Shown piece after piece: positions 33,395 through 45,700 of a stretch of 64,000 bases of DNA (within the stretch, counting starts at the first letter, position 1; each line of letters begins with the position of its first letter). The notes under the pieces are model-generated. The model saw nothing but the letters and a program-made list of their open reading frames with translations, did no database searches and had not been told where the DNA came from. Origin of the DNA: Yamagishiella unicocca. Taxonomy: Eukaryota; Chlorophyta; Chlorophyceae; Chlamydomonadales; Volvocaceae. The position numbers and the translations under genes were made by a program. The stretch spans positions 434,001 through 498,000 of the forward strand of contig BDSL01000025.1 of assembly GCA_003116995.1 (NCBI GenBank), given 5' to 3'.

Positions 33395-36300
33395 TCAATC
33401 GTCAATGCCTAGAGCGCCCACACCGCCCCTCAAGTCCAGGTCGTCGTCCACGAAGCTTCCCCCCTGGAGGCGCGTCAGCTGGCTCCCGCTGTCGTCGTCG
33501 CCGTCGCGCCGCTTGCTCTTCTTGCTGCCACTGGCCTCCGCGGCCCCCGCGGCGCCGCTGCCTCCAGCGCCGTCCTTCGCCTCGCCGCTCGCCACTCCCG
33601 CGAACCCCGGCTTCTCTATCTTACCCTGCTCGCACACCGGGCAAGGAGGGTTGCCAGGAAACCCGAAGGAAACCCGTGCACGGGGCCGCGGGAGGGGCGG
33701 GGGTTAAGCCCGTGGGGAAAGCCCGTGTACTAGGAGGCTGAGTAGGAAGCGGTGGGGGCGGCGGCGGGTGCTTTCAGGGCCAGGATGCGGTGCGGAGGCG
33801 GCATGCAGGCAGCCTGGACGGCTACGGTACATGACACCGTCCGGCAAAGCGAGGAGCGGCAAATACGACCCAAGATCTGCCGGAAAGCGGCAAACCCCTA
33901 AAGCAACACCCCGAGCTGCCGGTATGGTATCAAGTCATACAGGCCGGGTTGGGCATCAAGCCGCGCGTACAGCGTGTATGGCGTTACCAAGTGGGTAGGA
34001 ATGATTAGACCACAGGGGGGGTCTATGCCATCCTAGGGCCAAAGCACCCGACAAAGCCCGAGTCAGGGGTCGGACGCGACGCCGAGGGCGGTACGGCACC
34101 TTAGTGGTGCCTCCGCTGCCGCACCCGCTACGCCCCTCGCAGCTGGCCTGGTGCCAAGCACCCCACCTCGGTGTAGCCTGCCGGCACCTCGAAGAACGAG
34201 TCGTCCGGCGTGGCCGCCTTGTCCATCAGTTTGAACTGCTTGAAGCTGAGTAGCATGTAGACCGTGAGCATCAGGGGGACCTGGATCTGAGGGGCAGCAG
34301 GGAGGGGCGGGGGTTCGAGGGGGAGAGGGCAGGGAGGCGTGTCGGCCACAGGGTGGGGCGTGCGAGGAGACCGGTGGGTCGGCATACATCGGAAAGGGCA
34401 AAACCATTAGGTGACGTTTGGTACACATGTTTGGAGTTGGAGGAGGGGGGGATTCGAGGAGGGGGGGAAGGGCGGGGCTGCGACCGGCGTTGACGGCAAT
34501 GCAAATATGCCCAGCGGCACATTGTACGTTGCGTTACGAAGTTGTATTACTGGTGGAAGGATGCGGAGGTCGTAACAGGCATCCACCAGGTTCGCGCCCC
34601 CAGCTGCGAATGCCGCCTCGACACGACGACGCGGCTTACGTCATATGCGTAATGACAGTCCCCAAAATATAGAGGTACGACGAAGTGCTGCTCGCTTCGG
34701 CGTTCCTTTTACAACATACGGCAAGCGACGACGACGACTCCCAACGAGCAGCCCTCTAGCACCGCTCCGCGCCGTACGGCCCTCCCTCCCTCCGCGCCGT
34801 ACGGCCCTCCATCCCTCCCTCCTCCCCACTGCCCCGCCGGCCGCTTCCAACCTTTGCCTTCGCCACCTCTTCTTTCGGTTAGCCAATCCAACGGTTTTCT
34901 CTCCCCCCCAGCCGATGCTCTACCGCCTCCCCGCCCCCCCCCCACCGCACCTTGACGGGGAACATGTCCAGGTTGCCGTACTTGTTCATGAATCGGGCCA
35001 CCTTGGCGAAGGCCTTATTGGCGGTGCCGACCACCTCCAGCAGCGGAAGCAGCTGCAGCAAGAAGGGAGGGCCGCGGCACGCCAGCTGTCGGTACACCTC
35101 GCCCCCGCCCCCTAGCTCCGCCCCCCCCCCCACTGCGCACCACACAGTCCCAGCCATACGCGGCTGAGCCGTGAGCTCCGCCTCCCAACACAACCCTCGG
35201 CAGCCGCCGCGAGCACCCTGCCCTACATCGGCAGACGCGCGCGGCCAGGACGCCGGCCATCAGCGTACGGTCCCCTGGCCGCACCTGTTTCAAGCTGAGA
35301 GGGAACGATTCTGCCATCCAGCACCGCCCGGAGATCTTGCGGGACTTCTTAGCCACCTGGCTGCCGCCGCCGCCGGCCCCAGGGCCGCTGCCGCTGCCGC
35401 CGGCGGCGTCGCCGGCCGCGTCGCCGTCGCCGGGGACTGGCTCGGACGCCTTCTTCCCGAGCCCAAACGCAGATAAGCCCCGCCAGCCCTTGGCGGATGA
35501 GGCCGCTGCACTGCCGCCGCCTGTGCCATTCCTAGGGCCCGCCGCTGCGGCCGTGGCCGTCGCCGCTGTCGATGGACCCGCCTTCCCGGAACCCCGCTTC
35601 GACCCCGTGCCTTCACGGTCCGCGCGGGAGTGCGGCCCAGCCTGCTGCCCCTCGTCCTCGTCGTCGTCGTCTTCGCCGTCAGCCCGCTGGGCGGCTGCGG
35701 TCGCCGCCTCCGCCGCCACCTTCGCCGCCAGGGCCGTCAAGTCCAAGTCGAGCGCGGCGCCGCTCGCTCCCGTCCCCCCCGCCGCCGCCGCCGCCGGCCC
35801 CGGCTCCGAAACCGCGTCTACCCGCGCCATGGCGCATACCCCCTCCTTGAAGTCCTTCGATTTCCCCGTCGGAGTCCGATGCAACGTCGCGCTGTCCTCT
35901 CGGCCCACCGTGCTGTCTGCGCCTTTTGGCCCCGCCAGCCCCTCGCCGCCAGCCTTCCGGGCGACGCCCTCGTCATCGTCATTATCGTCGTCGTCGTCGC
36001 CGTCGTCATCTACCCGCGGCGCCAAGGCCCGCATCCCGCCCGCCGCCGCGCGCGCCGCCGCCGCCGTCGCGACCCTCGCCGCGTCGTCGTTCTTGGCCGC
36101 CGCCGCCGCCGCGGCGACGCGCTGATGCTTGGCGGCGACCGCCAGCTTGGCGGCGGCCTTGGCGGGGTTCATCCCGCGGTCCTGTTGCGCGACAGCCGTG
36201 TATGTGTGGGGGGGCGGGGGGTGGGGCATGACGGGGCAGGGCGAGGCAAGCAGGGGCGACGGGGAGGGGTCGGTAACACGAGGGAGTTGCGAGAACTAGC

Positions 36301-39300
36301 CTAACCCACTCCCACCACCTGGCAAACAAGGATTTGTTCCCGGGAGTTGTTGCATCGCGAGCCCCCGCCAACCATGCGCCAGGCTAAAAAACGATTCGCT
36401 GGAGTCGACCGTGCGGCTTTGTGGCTCGTCCATCCCTGCCGGTCGAAGACCCCCGCCCTCCCCGTCGCCTCCACCCCCGCCCAGCCCCGCACACCGCGCG
36501 GCCCACACCTCCTCGCTACCCCCGCCCCTTAATCAGTTTTCCTGTTCAGTACCGACCCACGGGTCTTCCTCCCACCCAACCCCCCCACACCTTGAGGCTG
36601 GAGGGGTTCATCGGGTTGACGGGCGACTCCACGACCGGGTCGGCGTCAAAGGTGGCCACCAGGTAGTCATCGTACGACATGTCTGACGGGAGACCGTACG
36701 GCATCTTGTACCGCGACATGGCGATGAGGCGGCCTGCGCTCGGGGTTGTGGTGCCGGGGGCCCCGGGGGTGGGGGTGGGGGCCGGGTTAGGACACATCAG
36801 CTAACAGGGAGACAGCTGGATGGAAGCAGGTGGTAAGCGTGTAGCACCTCATTACGCCTCCTTATTGCTCCTTCCCACCTTGGCCACTTGTCCTCGCCCT
36901 CCGTGCCCGTCTGCATCCACCGGTAGTATGCTCTTCCCTTTTCCCTTTTTCCTCTTTGCTGTCGGACCACGGGTTTCCTCTCAACCTCCCCACCGGGCCT
37001 CCACCGTCTCTCCATCCCCCCCCCGCCCCAAGTGCCGACCCACGGGTCCCCGCGCAAAACCCCTCGTCGCGGCCTCCACGCACCCGCCGCCTCGTAGAGC
37101 TTGCAGTTCCAGCCCTCCACCTTCTCCCGAACCTCCTTCGTCAGCCACCCGGTCACCGGCTTGAAGCGGAAGTCCACGGAACGGAGCTGCGGGGTGGGCG
37201 GCGGCGAGGTCCAGGGAGGGGGGTTGTAAGGAAACCGCCAGAGACGACATATGAGCGGGTGGGGGGAACCAGCCGCAGCAGGAGGCAAGAGGGAGCGGGT
37301 GGGGCAGAGGTTCTCGCACGCGGAGGTTCTGGAAACGAAAACTGGAGCCGTGCCGTGAGGGCCTTATGCGCGTTTTGCGGTACGGCGCGGCTGCGCCGCG
37401 ACTGCGCCCCAGCCATGTCGCGAGGGCCTTGTTGCGACAGCCGGGCGTGTTGCCCTGCAGCTGACCCGGCCGCCTGGCACCCCACCCGCCGCCCCTTCCT
37501 GTCCACCACCCGGCGGGCTTAGAGGAGACCTGTGGGTACTCTCCGCAGGGGGTATAAAAGAAACCCGCGGGGGGCGACACAGCCAGTCGAGAGGCCCGGC
37601 GAAACCATACCCGCCCCACCTGGCCCCCTCTTGTCCCCACCCAGCAGCCCAGCACGGCCCCTGGCGCCCTCTTGTCCCCACCCAGCAGCCCAGCACGCCC
37701 CCTGGCCCCCTCTTGTCCCCACCCAACAGCCCAGCACGGCCCCTGGCCCCCTCTTGTCCCCACCCAGCAGCCCAGCACGCCCCCTGGCCCCGCCCTGCCC
37801 CTCAGTTTGTGTGGCCGGCCACCCTAGTCCAGTCGCATGCGCGCGCGTCCCGGTGTCCGAAGGCTATGCACCCACTACATTTCCCCAGTCGCGTTACCGG
37901 TTCTTCTATTGTAGCCCCTCAGTTTCGGTTCGCGGGCCCCTCTGGCCCCCAGTCCCGTCCTCCGCACCTTCTTGTGCTGCAGCACCTCCGAGGCCATCAG
38001 CACGTCCACCTCCATACTGAGGGCGTTGGTGGCGCTGTCCGCATCGACCCCCAGCTTCTTGCGGGCGGCTGCCGAGGTGTGTTTGTGTGTGTGTGTGAGT
38101 GGGGGGAGGGGGGGAGGGCCGAAGCGACGCAAGCGGTTCGTCAGGTGGGCGGCTCGGCCGGCTGGCTGCGTAGTCGGCTCCGGCCGCACGCCGGAAGGCA
38201 AGCGCAGGCGAGGGAGGTGGTGGTGTGGCAGGTGGGACGTGCGAGTGATGGGGGTGGCTGGGCGCGTGACAGCCCAACCCAAATCCGAATCCCAATACCC
38301 GCCGCACATGGTCGTCACGCCACCGCCGATGCGTCAGCGGGTACTCGATCGGACCGACGCCCGCCAGTCAATCGTACCGTCGATGCCCCCCAGCCAGCCA
38401 TTCCCGGCACCCGGCCCTAGTCTCCCCCCTCTCCTCCCCTCCTCTCCGTCTCCCGATTCCCGAGCTCCCCAGGGGACCCACCCTTCACATCCAGGTACGT
38501 CTTGTCCACGTGGTTGATGATCAGCGCCCGCGCCTTCTCGCCGCTCGCGTCGTACAGCAGCGAGAAGTGCCCTCGCTTCCAGGTGGGCACCACGGTGGCG
38601 CTGTCCTCGTCCACACCCATGAGGGTGCCGTCAACACGAATGCGGCCGCCCTGGAAAAGTGGGTTTGGGTTGGGGATGGGGATTTAGGGTTCGACATTTG
38701 CGTTTGGGGGCTTGGGGGCCTGGGGTTTGGGAGGTTGGGGGCCTGGGGTTTGGGGGCTTGGGGGCCTGGGGTTTGGGGGCACTGGAGGGCTGGGGTTTGG
38801 GGTGCTTGCGCACCCCAAGCCACGTGCAGCCGGCAGGGGCAGGGGCCGTACCGCAGTGAGCCCCTGGGACGAAACACAGCCACGATGAGCCTACCCTCCC
38901 CAGCTCCGCTACAAGCCCTTTCCCATGAGTCCTTGTCGATCCACCTTGTCTTCCTCTACCTCCCCCTCCTCCCTCCAGCCCCCTCCTCCCTCTACCCCCC
39001 CTCCTCCCTCCAGCCCCCTCCTCCCTCTACCCCCCCTCCTCCCTCCAGCCCCCTCCTCCCTCCACCCCACCTCCTCCCTCCAGCCCCCTCCTCGCCCTCC
39101 GCACCTTCTTCCACAGCGTGTACGTGTCGTGTGGCGCGTACCTCCTCACCAGCGCCCCCACCCCCGGCATGGAGCTGCCCAGCTCCCACTTGAGCTGCAG
39201 GGAGAAGTCCGGCAGCTCCGTGCGCAGCAGGGCCAGCACGGCGGCCTTCTTGGCCTTGACGGCGACTTTCATCTGGAAGGGAGGAAGTGGAGGGGAGCGT

Positions 39301-42293
39301 GGAGGTATCGGGGTGGGGTGGGTCGCACCAGCGTGGAGGTATCGGGTTGGGCTAGGTCGCACCAGCGTGGAGGTATCGGGCTGGGTTGGGTCGCACCAGC
39401 GTGGAGGTATCGGGCTGGGTTGGGTCGCACCAGCGTGGAGGTATCGGGCTGGGTTGGGTCGCACCAGCGTGGAGGTATCGGGCTGGGTTGGGTCGCACCA
39501 GCGTGGAGGTATCGGGCTGGGTTGGGTCGCACCAGCGTGGAGAGTCCGGAGCAAGAAGCGGGCGGGAGTTGTGGGCGCGCTGCTTGTGTAAAAGGAGCTG
39601 GCTTGTGTAAAAGGAGCTGCGAAGGTGCATGTCTACCCGACATGAAGGAATGCTATGGGCCGCAATGGCGGAGCCGGGAAGGGGTAAGGAAGGCGCCGAT
39701 GTCGCGCGTGTCCAGGCGGTGGGGACGGAGGGGGGCTGTCGCAGCGGCAGTACGGCGCAGGCAAAACACACGACACGGGGGACATGGCGACGAGGAGGAG
39801 GGGGTGAGGTGGGGGAGGGGCCACGCAGCCGGCGGACATCAAGAGGTGGGTGCCAGGACACCACCTGCGGCGACAGAGTGCCACCCCCTCACACATACCA
39901 TGTCATCGGTCTTTATGCCACCCCCCCCCCTTAGCCATACGGTACGTTTCACCTAACACCAAGCGGGTGGGTGGGGTGGTGGGCCTTGGGCTCGGTGGTG
40001 TGACACACGACTGCCCGGGTGTGACACACGACTGCCCGGGGGTGACACACGACTGCCCGGGTGTGACGGGCAGGCGGACAACCTAGGCCCGGTGAGCAGC
40101 TGACGACACTTGAAGGTTAACACCCCTCGCCGTCACAGTCCTCCCCGGTCCCGTGCTGCCTGCCCTCACACGTCACGCTAAACCCTAAAACCTTAAACCC
40201 TGGAACCCATCAGCAACGGCACTTGAAACCCCCGCCATCACAGTCCTGTGCTGCCCGCCCTCGCATGTCACCCTCAACCCTAAAACCCTAAAACCCTGGA
40301 GCCCACCAGCTGGGTCCCCTATAACCCGCACACGTGCCGCACCCTTGGGAGTTGGTGCTCCCCCAGCCCAGTCCAGCGCTGCCCTGCCAAAACCTTACAC
40401 TCCGCATCCCGTGTCATTTCCAGGACCAAGCACCCCGCCCAATCCTTTCCTCAGCACCCTCCCCTCGCGCCAACTATCCTGTCCCGTCGCATTAAACGGT
40501 TTTTAAAACCCCCTCTCCTCCTGGGTAACCGGTTCTTTCCGGTAACTCTCCTGCTGAGCAACCCTGCAAACCATAAGCCCCACCTGCGCAACCTCGGCCT
40601 CAGCCACTTGCAGCGCCAGCGGCCGGTCCCCCACCTCCACTGCCTCCATGAGGGGCACCCAGCCGCGCTGGTTCCGGAGCCCCGCCGGGCTCCCCGCAGC
40701 CAGCAGCGCGGCCACCACGTCCGGCCGCCGCCTCATGACGGCTACGTGCAGCGCCTGCCGGGTAGGGGCGCCATGAGTGTTGGAAAGGGAGGGCCCAGCA
40801 GGCAGGAATGCGGCAGGGGCCAGTACGAGAGGGAAAGGGCACGACAGAAGGGTACGACAGATTGGTACGACAGAAGGGCCGAGCGTTGCTTCCATGGACG
40901 CGCCTGCTTGCTTGCTTGCTCGCAGCGCGCCATTGGTCCACGACACCCCCCCAGCCACCAACGCGCCCTACCCGCGCCCGCCCGCCATCGGCACGGAGGC
41001 GCTGGCCTGTGTCCCCTCCCCTCCCCTCCCCTCCCCTCCCCTCCCCTCCCCTCCCCTCCCCATCCCGTCCCCATCCCGTCCCGGCCGCACAAAGCGCACA
41101 ACGTGCATCAGGGGGCCGCACCGCCATGTGCACCGCAACAACTGCCCCCTGCGTGCAAGCCGCAGCAACCCTCCTTCAGGAAGGCGAGGCGGCCCCTTCG
41201 TCCCCGCCCAAACTTCGTCCCTGCCCAAACTTCGTCCCCGCCCAAACTTCGTCCCCGCCCAAACTTCGTCCCCGCCCAAACTTCGTCCCCGCCCAAACTT
41301 CGTCCCCGCCCAAATGCAACGCCGTCGCGCCCTGATGGCGCCTCCGCCGCCCACACCGGCCGGCAAGGGCCCGCCCCCTTCCAACCTCACCGTGTTGCCC
41401 TGGCTGTCAAACGCCCTGATCTCCTCCTTGCTCATCCCCGCTGCTAGTCGCTGGACTAGGTCCAGCTGGCCGCTCCAGGCGGCCCTGGAACGCAACGGAA
41501 AGACAGCCGTTCAGTTGGGCTTGGCGCGCGCGCGCGTGGAAGTAATGCGTCCGGCACTTGAGCCCACACAGGTGTGCGTGTGCGCGTGTGGGTACGTGTA
41601 TGAGACAGGACCTGGAGCTCCCCCCCGCCGCAGGTAGGGAGGCCGGACGGGATTCCCGTCGGCCTCTTCCCCTAGTGATCTGGACCTCGAGGACAGGGGC
41701 AGCTGGGCCGTCCCGGGGGCGAGGCAGGGTTCGCCGCCCGCAGAAGAGAGTGCACGCACCCAGGTACCCCCCCCCTCACGGACCAGCACCCCCCACGCCT
41801 GCTCCAGCGCACAAGATGGTCCTTAGAGCGTTGACGAGGATTGTGTGCATCACGGGTGGCGCCGTGCGCACGGGTCGCGAATAACACAGAGGCGAGTGAC
41901 GTCACCGTCCCACGCAACGCCTGGCGATTCCGCGACTTCTCAATGTAGTCCTTCCCCTGCCCGGCGCTAAACCACCTTCCCACGCGCTCCGCTGTCCCCG
42001 GAGGTTGATCCGAGGCCTGGACATATGGGCTATGTCGATGTAGTATGCCCGAGCGCGCGCACTCGTGTTGCTGACCTATGCAAAGGGAAGGGCTCCTGCG
42101 GCATATCAGGTGGCGCCGCTGAAACTGTCGCATCAGCCTCGGAGCCCACAGCGCCAGCTTTTGTTGCTGCTGTCGGCTCCTCGCCCGGCGTTGCCGGAGG
42201 AACGGCCATCTCAACGGGCTCCTGGGTATCACCGCCGTCCGCATCAAAGAAAGCGTCTTCCGCATCGTAAAAGCTATCATCGTCATTGTCCAT
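33395..42293 (-). CDS. ANKRD13: ANKRD13-like protein: ankyrin repeats plus GPCR-chaperone domain, 12 exons
   Basis: Exons: 42293-42076, 41484-41391, 40754-40584, 39272-39105, 38650-38482, 38068-37968, 37186-37084, 36733-36591, 36181-35285, 35052-34951, 34286-34167, 33625-33395. All phases close to 838 residues. After an acidic start (MDNDDDSFYDAEDAFFDADG) come ankyrin repeats: AAWSGQLDLVQRLAAGM, then ALHVAVMRRRPDVVAALLAA and GWVPLMEAVEVGDRPLALQV. Next is the ANKRD13/GPCR-chaperone region: FSLQLKWELGSSMPGVGALV, DTYTLWKKGGRIRVDGTLMG, WKRGHFSLLYD, then the DFRFKPVTGWLTKEV and MAESFPLSLKQLLPLLEVVG blocks and DMFPVKIQVPLMLTVYMLL. Animal members act on ubiquitinated membrane cargo or receptor biogenesis. 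Exon 9 is a single 897-bp exon encoding an Ala-rich insertion with an Asp/Glu tract, which splits the family domain. The C-terminus is Gly/Ala-rich; no clear UIM was seen. Confidence 0.85.
33664..33681 (-). repeat. Dispersed intronic element
   Basis: Gene-strand GTGCACGGGTTTCCTTCG about 40 bases upstream of the acceptor of ANKRD13 exon 12, sense orientation. Confidence 0.55.
34360..34386 (-). repeat. Dispersed intronic element, variant
   Basis: Gene-strand ATGCCGACCCACCGGTCTCC, then TC, about 75 bases upstream of the acceptor of ANKRD13 exon 11; sense orientation, one insertion relative to consensus. Confidence 0.5.
36548..36571 (+). repeat. Dispersed intronic element
   Basis: Reads GTACCGACCCACGGGTCTTC on the plus strand, antisense to ANKRD13, starting about 20 bases after the donor of exon 8 (exon ends 36591). 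Confidence 0.65.
36961..37051 (+). repeat. Two dispersed-element copies in one ANKRD13 intron
   Basis: GTCGGACCACGGGTTTCCTC at 36961 and AGTGCCGACCCACGGGTCCC at 37031, both antisense to the gene and on the donor side of intron 7 (exon 7 ends 37084). Confidence 0.65.
37617..37790. repeat. Minisatellite, about 41 bp unit, ANKRD13 intron 6
   Basis: About four copies of a unit containing CCCCCTCTTGTCCCCACCCA then GCAGCCCAGCACG. Copies differ at a few positions (AACAG for GCAG; GGCGCC for GGCCCC). Confidence 0.9.
38693..38805. repeat. Degenerate G-rich repeat, ANKRD13 intron 4
   Basis: Alternating GGGGGCCTGGGGTTTGGG and GGGGGCTTG units over about 110 bp, starting about 45 bases upstream of the acceptor of exon 5 on the gene strand, where it is pyrimidine-rich. 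Confidence 0.8.
38966..39092. repeat. CT-rich tandem tract next to the ANKRD13 exon-4 donor
   Basis: Repeats of CCCCCTCCTCCCTCCAGC and CCCTCTACCC end about 15 bases from the donor of exon 4 (exon ends 39105). Confidence 0.8.
39300..39542. repeat. 34-bp minisatellite, seven copies, ANKRD13 intron 3
   Basis: Unit GGTATCGGGCTGGGTTGGG then TCGCACCAGCGTGGA, tandem, beginning 28 bases upstream of the acceptor of exon 4 (exon starts 39272). The two leftmost copies have substitutions (GGGGTGG, GGGCTAGG); the rest are near-identical. Confidence 0.95.
40006..40075. repeat. 20-bp tandem repeat, ANKRD13 intron 3
   Basis: Three full and one partial copies of GTGACACACGACTGCCCGGG. Confidence 0.9.
40106..40312. 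repeat. Tandem duplication of about 105 bp carrying telomere-like units
   Basis: Two diverged copies (about 40106-40211 and 40212-40312) each contain CACTTGAA, CATCACAGTCC or its variant, GTGCTGCC, GCCCTC, and then AACCCTAAAACCCTAAAACC or AAACCCTAAAACCTTAAACC. CCCTAAAA is the complement of TTTTAGGG, the telomere unit known from Chlamydomonas. It lies in ANKRD13 intron 3. Confidence 0.75.
41017..41062. repeat. CCCCT simple repeat
   Basis: About nine CCCCT units in ANKRD13 intron 2, flanked by CCATCCCGTC duplicates. Confidence 0.9.
41195..41313. repeat. 17-bp minisatellite, about seven copies, ANKRD13 intron 2
   Basis: Unit CCGCCCAAACTTCGTCC repeated from about 41205, ending in a degenerate CCGCCCAAATGC copy. 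Confidence 0.95.
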
Positions 42294-42790
42294 TTTCTGC
42301 TAAATAGTTTCTCGCGCGTAAACTCGGCTTAAACCTCCGAGGGACAACCACGAGCGCTGTGTGCAGATGACGATTACTTCTGTATGTTTTAACTAGAGAA
42401 TTGAAGGTATGGCATGATCACTCTGCACACTTCCGCCAGGAAGGCGAAACCGGTTTCAGGAAGTTTTCTGTGAATTTTACGGCCTTACAATCGCACACAG
42501 GTAAGGGGCCCGATAAACTTAAGTTATGTGTGCAACTTCGTTGTCTTCCCGGTTTGGATAAGTAGGTCGAAGACGGTGTCATGTGCATGGGGCTTTGAAA
42601 CAAATTTGGTTCTCCTCTCTTCCATGCACAGTGCTTCTTCTAGTTTATTATAGAAGTACGTTGCGTATACTTACTGCTTCATTTCCAGCTGTAAGTGACC
42701 CACTTTCTGCTCCTGCTGTGTCGGAGTTCTGTTCCTCAGACTTGGCCAACTGGCTCCGCGAAAATCTCTAGGGAGCCATCAGTGGCGCAA
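42294..42790. promoter_or_regulatory. Divergent promoter interval, ANKRD13-like / Miro
   Basis: 497 bp between outward-reading ATGs, comparatively AT-rich. No specific element was identified beyond this geometry. Confidence 0.5.
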
Positions 42791-45700
42791 ATGAACACCC
42801 GAACTGTTAGGATTGCTGTGCTTGGCGATCCAGACACGGGGAAGACCTCGCTCATCAGTACAGGTGGGGGGCGTTGGTATGGGGGGCACTGGCTACCTAC
42901 CCGCCGACATTTGCAGCCATGGCCAGACAAGTGTGCAACGTTTGTGGATCAATCTGATGAGGTGGACTTGGCTGTCCTGCCGCAGCTGCCAACGACACGT
43001 TCGATGCACGCCCTGTGCCCACGCTTCCGCCCACAAAGCTGCCGTTGGACTTCACGCCGGAGCGTGTGCCGATCCTCCTTACGGACACATCAGCGAAGCC
43101 AGAGGATGCCAGGGCCTTGGATGCAGTCATTCGGGAGAGCGACGCGGTGGTCGTCTGCTTCGATCCGAAGAAGCCGGTTACGCTAGAAAGCGTTCGCAGC
43201 ACCTGGTATCCGCGAGTACAAAAGCTCAACCCCGACATTCCGATCATCCTCGCATGCTGCAAAGCGGACAGGCTGTCGGATCGCGACAGCCCCAGTGTAC
43301 GCGAGGTGCGTAGGACGCACAGCCTGGGCTTTTTGCCGTAGGGCAGGGCTTCAGACCGTCCTCACAGTGGGGCGGTCATGTGAGGGGCCAGCATGTGGCC
43401 CTTCATGCGCGTATCTCCACTTATGTGGGCGGGGGTGTACGTGCTTCACGGGATAGCGTTCGTGCATCCTCACGGTGCTCCGGAACCGGTTAGGAAGGCA
43501 GCCTGTGGACCACAAATTGAGTGAGGTTTTTCTTAGCTGGGAGAGGAGATGTCGTGTGCCACGAGGGTGGGTGCTTGGGAAACAGTCACGGCCGCGAGGG
43601 GGCGGCACAGCGGCCGGCGCAGGGTGCTGGATCCTTGATGGGTTGGGCGCACACGGGGGGTGATCGGACACAGCGAGAGGCTGGAAGGGGGCAGCAGCCG
43701 ATGACAGGGGCCCTGCGCGATGTGTGCGACATGAAAGGTTGGGTGCTCAGGCTAGGGCGGCACGGTGCGGGGGTGGCACGGTGCGGGGGTGGCACGGTGC
43801 CAGGGTGGCACGGTGCCGGGGCGGCCCGCGGACCTGGCGGGCCCTGGCGGAAGCACCCACCACGCCACGGGCTGGGTCTGCCGAGGTGCGGAGCCGGGGT
43901 CACCGCACCGGGGTCCTTCGCGCGGGTTGCACCACCTGCACCTGCACCTGCACCTGCCCTCAGCGCATGCGTCGTTGCCAACCAGCTGATTGTTGCGGGC
44001 CGTGAGGCTTCTCATGCGGGGCGCGGTGGCGGGTGGTGAGTGAGGCGTGTCAGGAGCGACAGGAGGTTGCGGGGCGCTGCGGCAGGGGGCACGAGCCCAC
44101 GTCACAGCCCAGATCCACCACACACCGGAACCCCGGCGCCAATGTCCCTACCTGGCGATGATTCCTTCCACCGGATCGCTGCCACCGTTGCCGCCGCCGC
44201 TTCTGCCGCTGCTGCTGCCGCCGCTGCTGCTGCTGCTACTGATACTGCTGCTGCTGCAACTGCCGCTGCCGCCGCTGCTTCTGCCGCTGCTGCTGCTTTT
44301 GTTTATTGCGCCCACATACAGCGTGTCGAGCGGGTGGCTCGCGACCTGCCCAACGTGGAGTGCTGCCTCAACTGCTCGTCCAAGTTTAACAAAATGGTGC
44401 ACGGTGCGTCCGGGCCTGGGAGGGTGGGGCTTCCTCACTTGTGTTGCAGGAAACTGTGCGAGCAAGTGCATGGCCTCGAGGGGGTTTCGAGGGAGACCCC
44501 TCGAGGGGGTGGGGGGGATCCCTCCTGGTGAACCGCCCTTGAGCCGGTTGGAAATGCAAGCCCGGCGATCCAGCAGCCGTCTCCCAAAGGCTGGACACCC
44601 TCCCCGCGGCCTCGCTTCGGCCAGTGGCGGAGTCTGTCGCGTGTCGCCGGCTGCCGCCTACCCAGCGTATTGCTCACGGAGCTAACAGCTCGTTTAAGTG
44701 CCTGGGGCCAGTCCTTCAAAGGACCCTTCTTGTGGTAGTTACTCCCTTGCCATTGGGTGTGTTCTAATGGTGTGTTCGCTCACTCCCTTCCTGCCTTCCC
44801 GCCGGGGCCGCAGACGTCTTCTACTACGCGCTCAAGGCGGTGCTGTACCCGCTACAGCCTCTGTACGACAGGACCGACCGCGTCATGCGGCAGGCGGCGG
44901 TGCGCGCGCTGAAGCGCGTTTTCATCATCTTCGACCAGGACAAGGTGGGGGACGGGGGCGGCGGGGGGAGTGGCGAGGAAGCCCGGCGGGCAGGGGGCGG
45001 GAGGGGGAGGGGGCCGGGCAACCCATGTTTCCTGTAGCAAGCGTCCTGGTGCTAGCAGCACACAGCTGCGAGACCGGCGCATCGGCAGGCACGTCTCAAG
45101 CTCCCAACCACATAGCAGCTCTCACGGGACATCGGCTTGCCGTATGGAGTCAGTGCTGCGGGTTTCGGGGATGTCGGCTGGTCAAGGAGCCGTTGGGGCT
45201 GGCTGGTCTGCTGGCGCTACCCCGCACGGACCGGCCCATCCCCCAAGCGCGCCGCCGACTTTGCCCTCACCCGCCCAACACTTGCGCCGCGGCCAGGACG
45301 GCACTCTCTCGGACTCGGAAATCAACTCCTTCCAGTCGACGTGCTTCGGCATCTCGCTGAGCGCTGAGGAGCTGCGGGGCATCAAGCAGGTGCGGCCCGG
45401 GGGGTTACAAGTAAAAAAACCGGTAACTCGACTGGGGGGGGGCGGGGGGCTGCAGCGGGCGGGCCAGCTGTAGGGGCAAGGGAGGACGGCAACGCTGCCG
45501 GTCGTGGAATCATGCGTCAGCGGTAGGGCCGATGCTGCTCGTCGGGTGGTGTATCAATGCACGCGCGATGCTGCCGGGCTCTCTGGCACGCCGCCTTTCC
45601 GGTCGGGCCGACCTTACGGTCGGGCCGGTCTTGTCGCGCCGCCTGTACTGTCGGGCCGCCTCTGCTCATCAGCACCCCCGGGTCTCTGTCCTGCAGGTGG

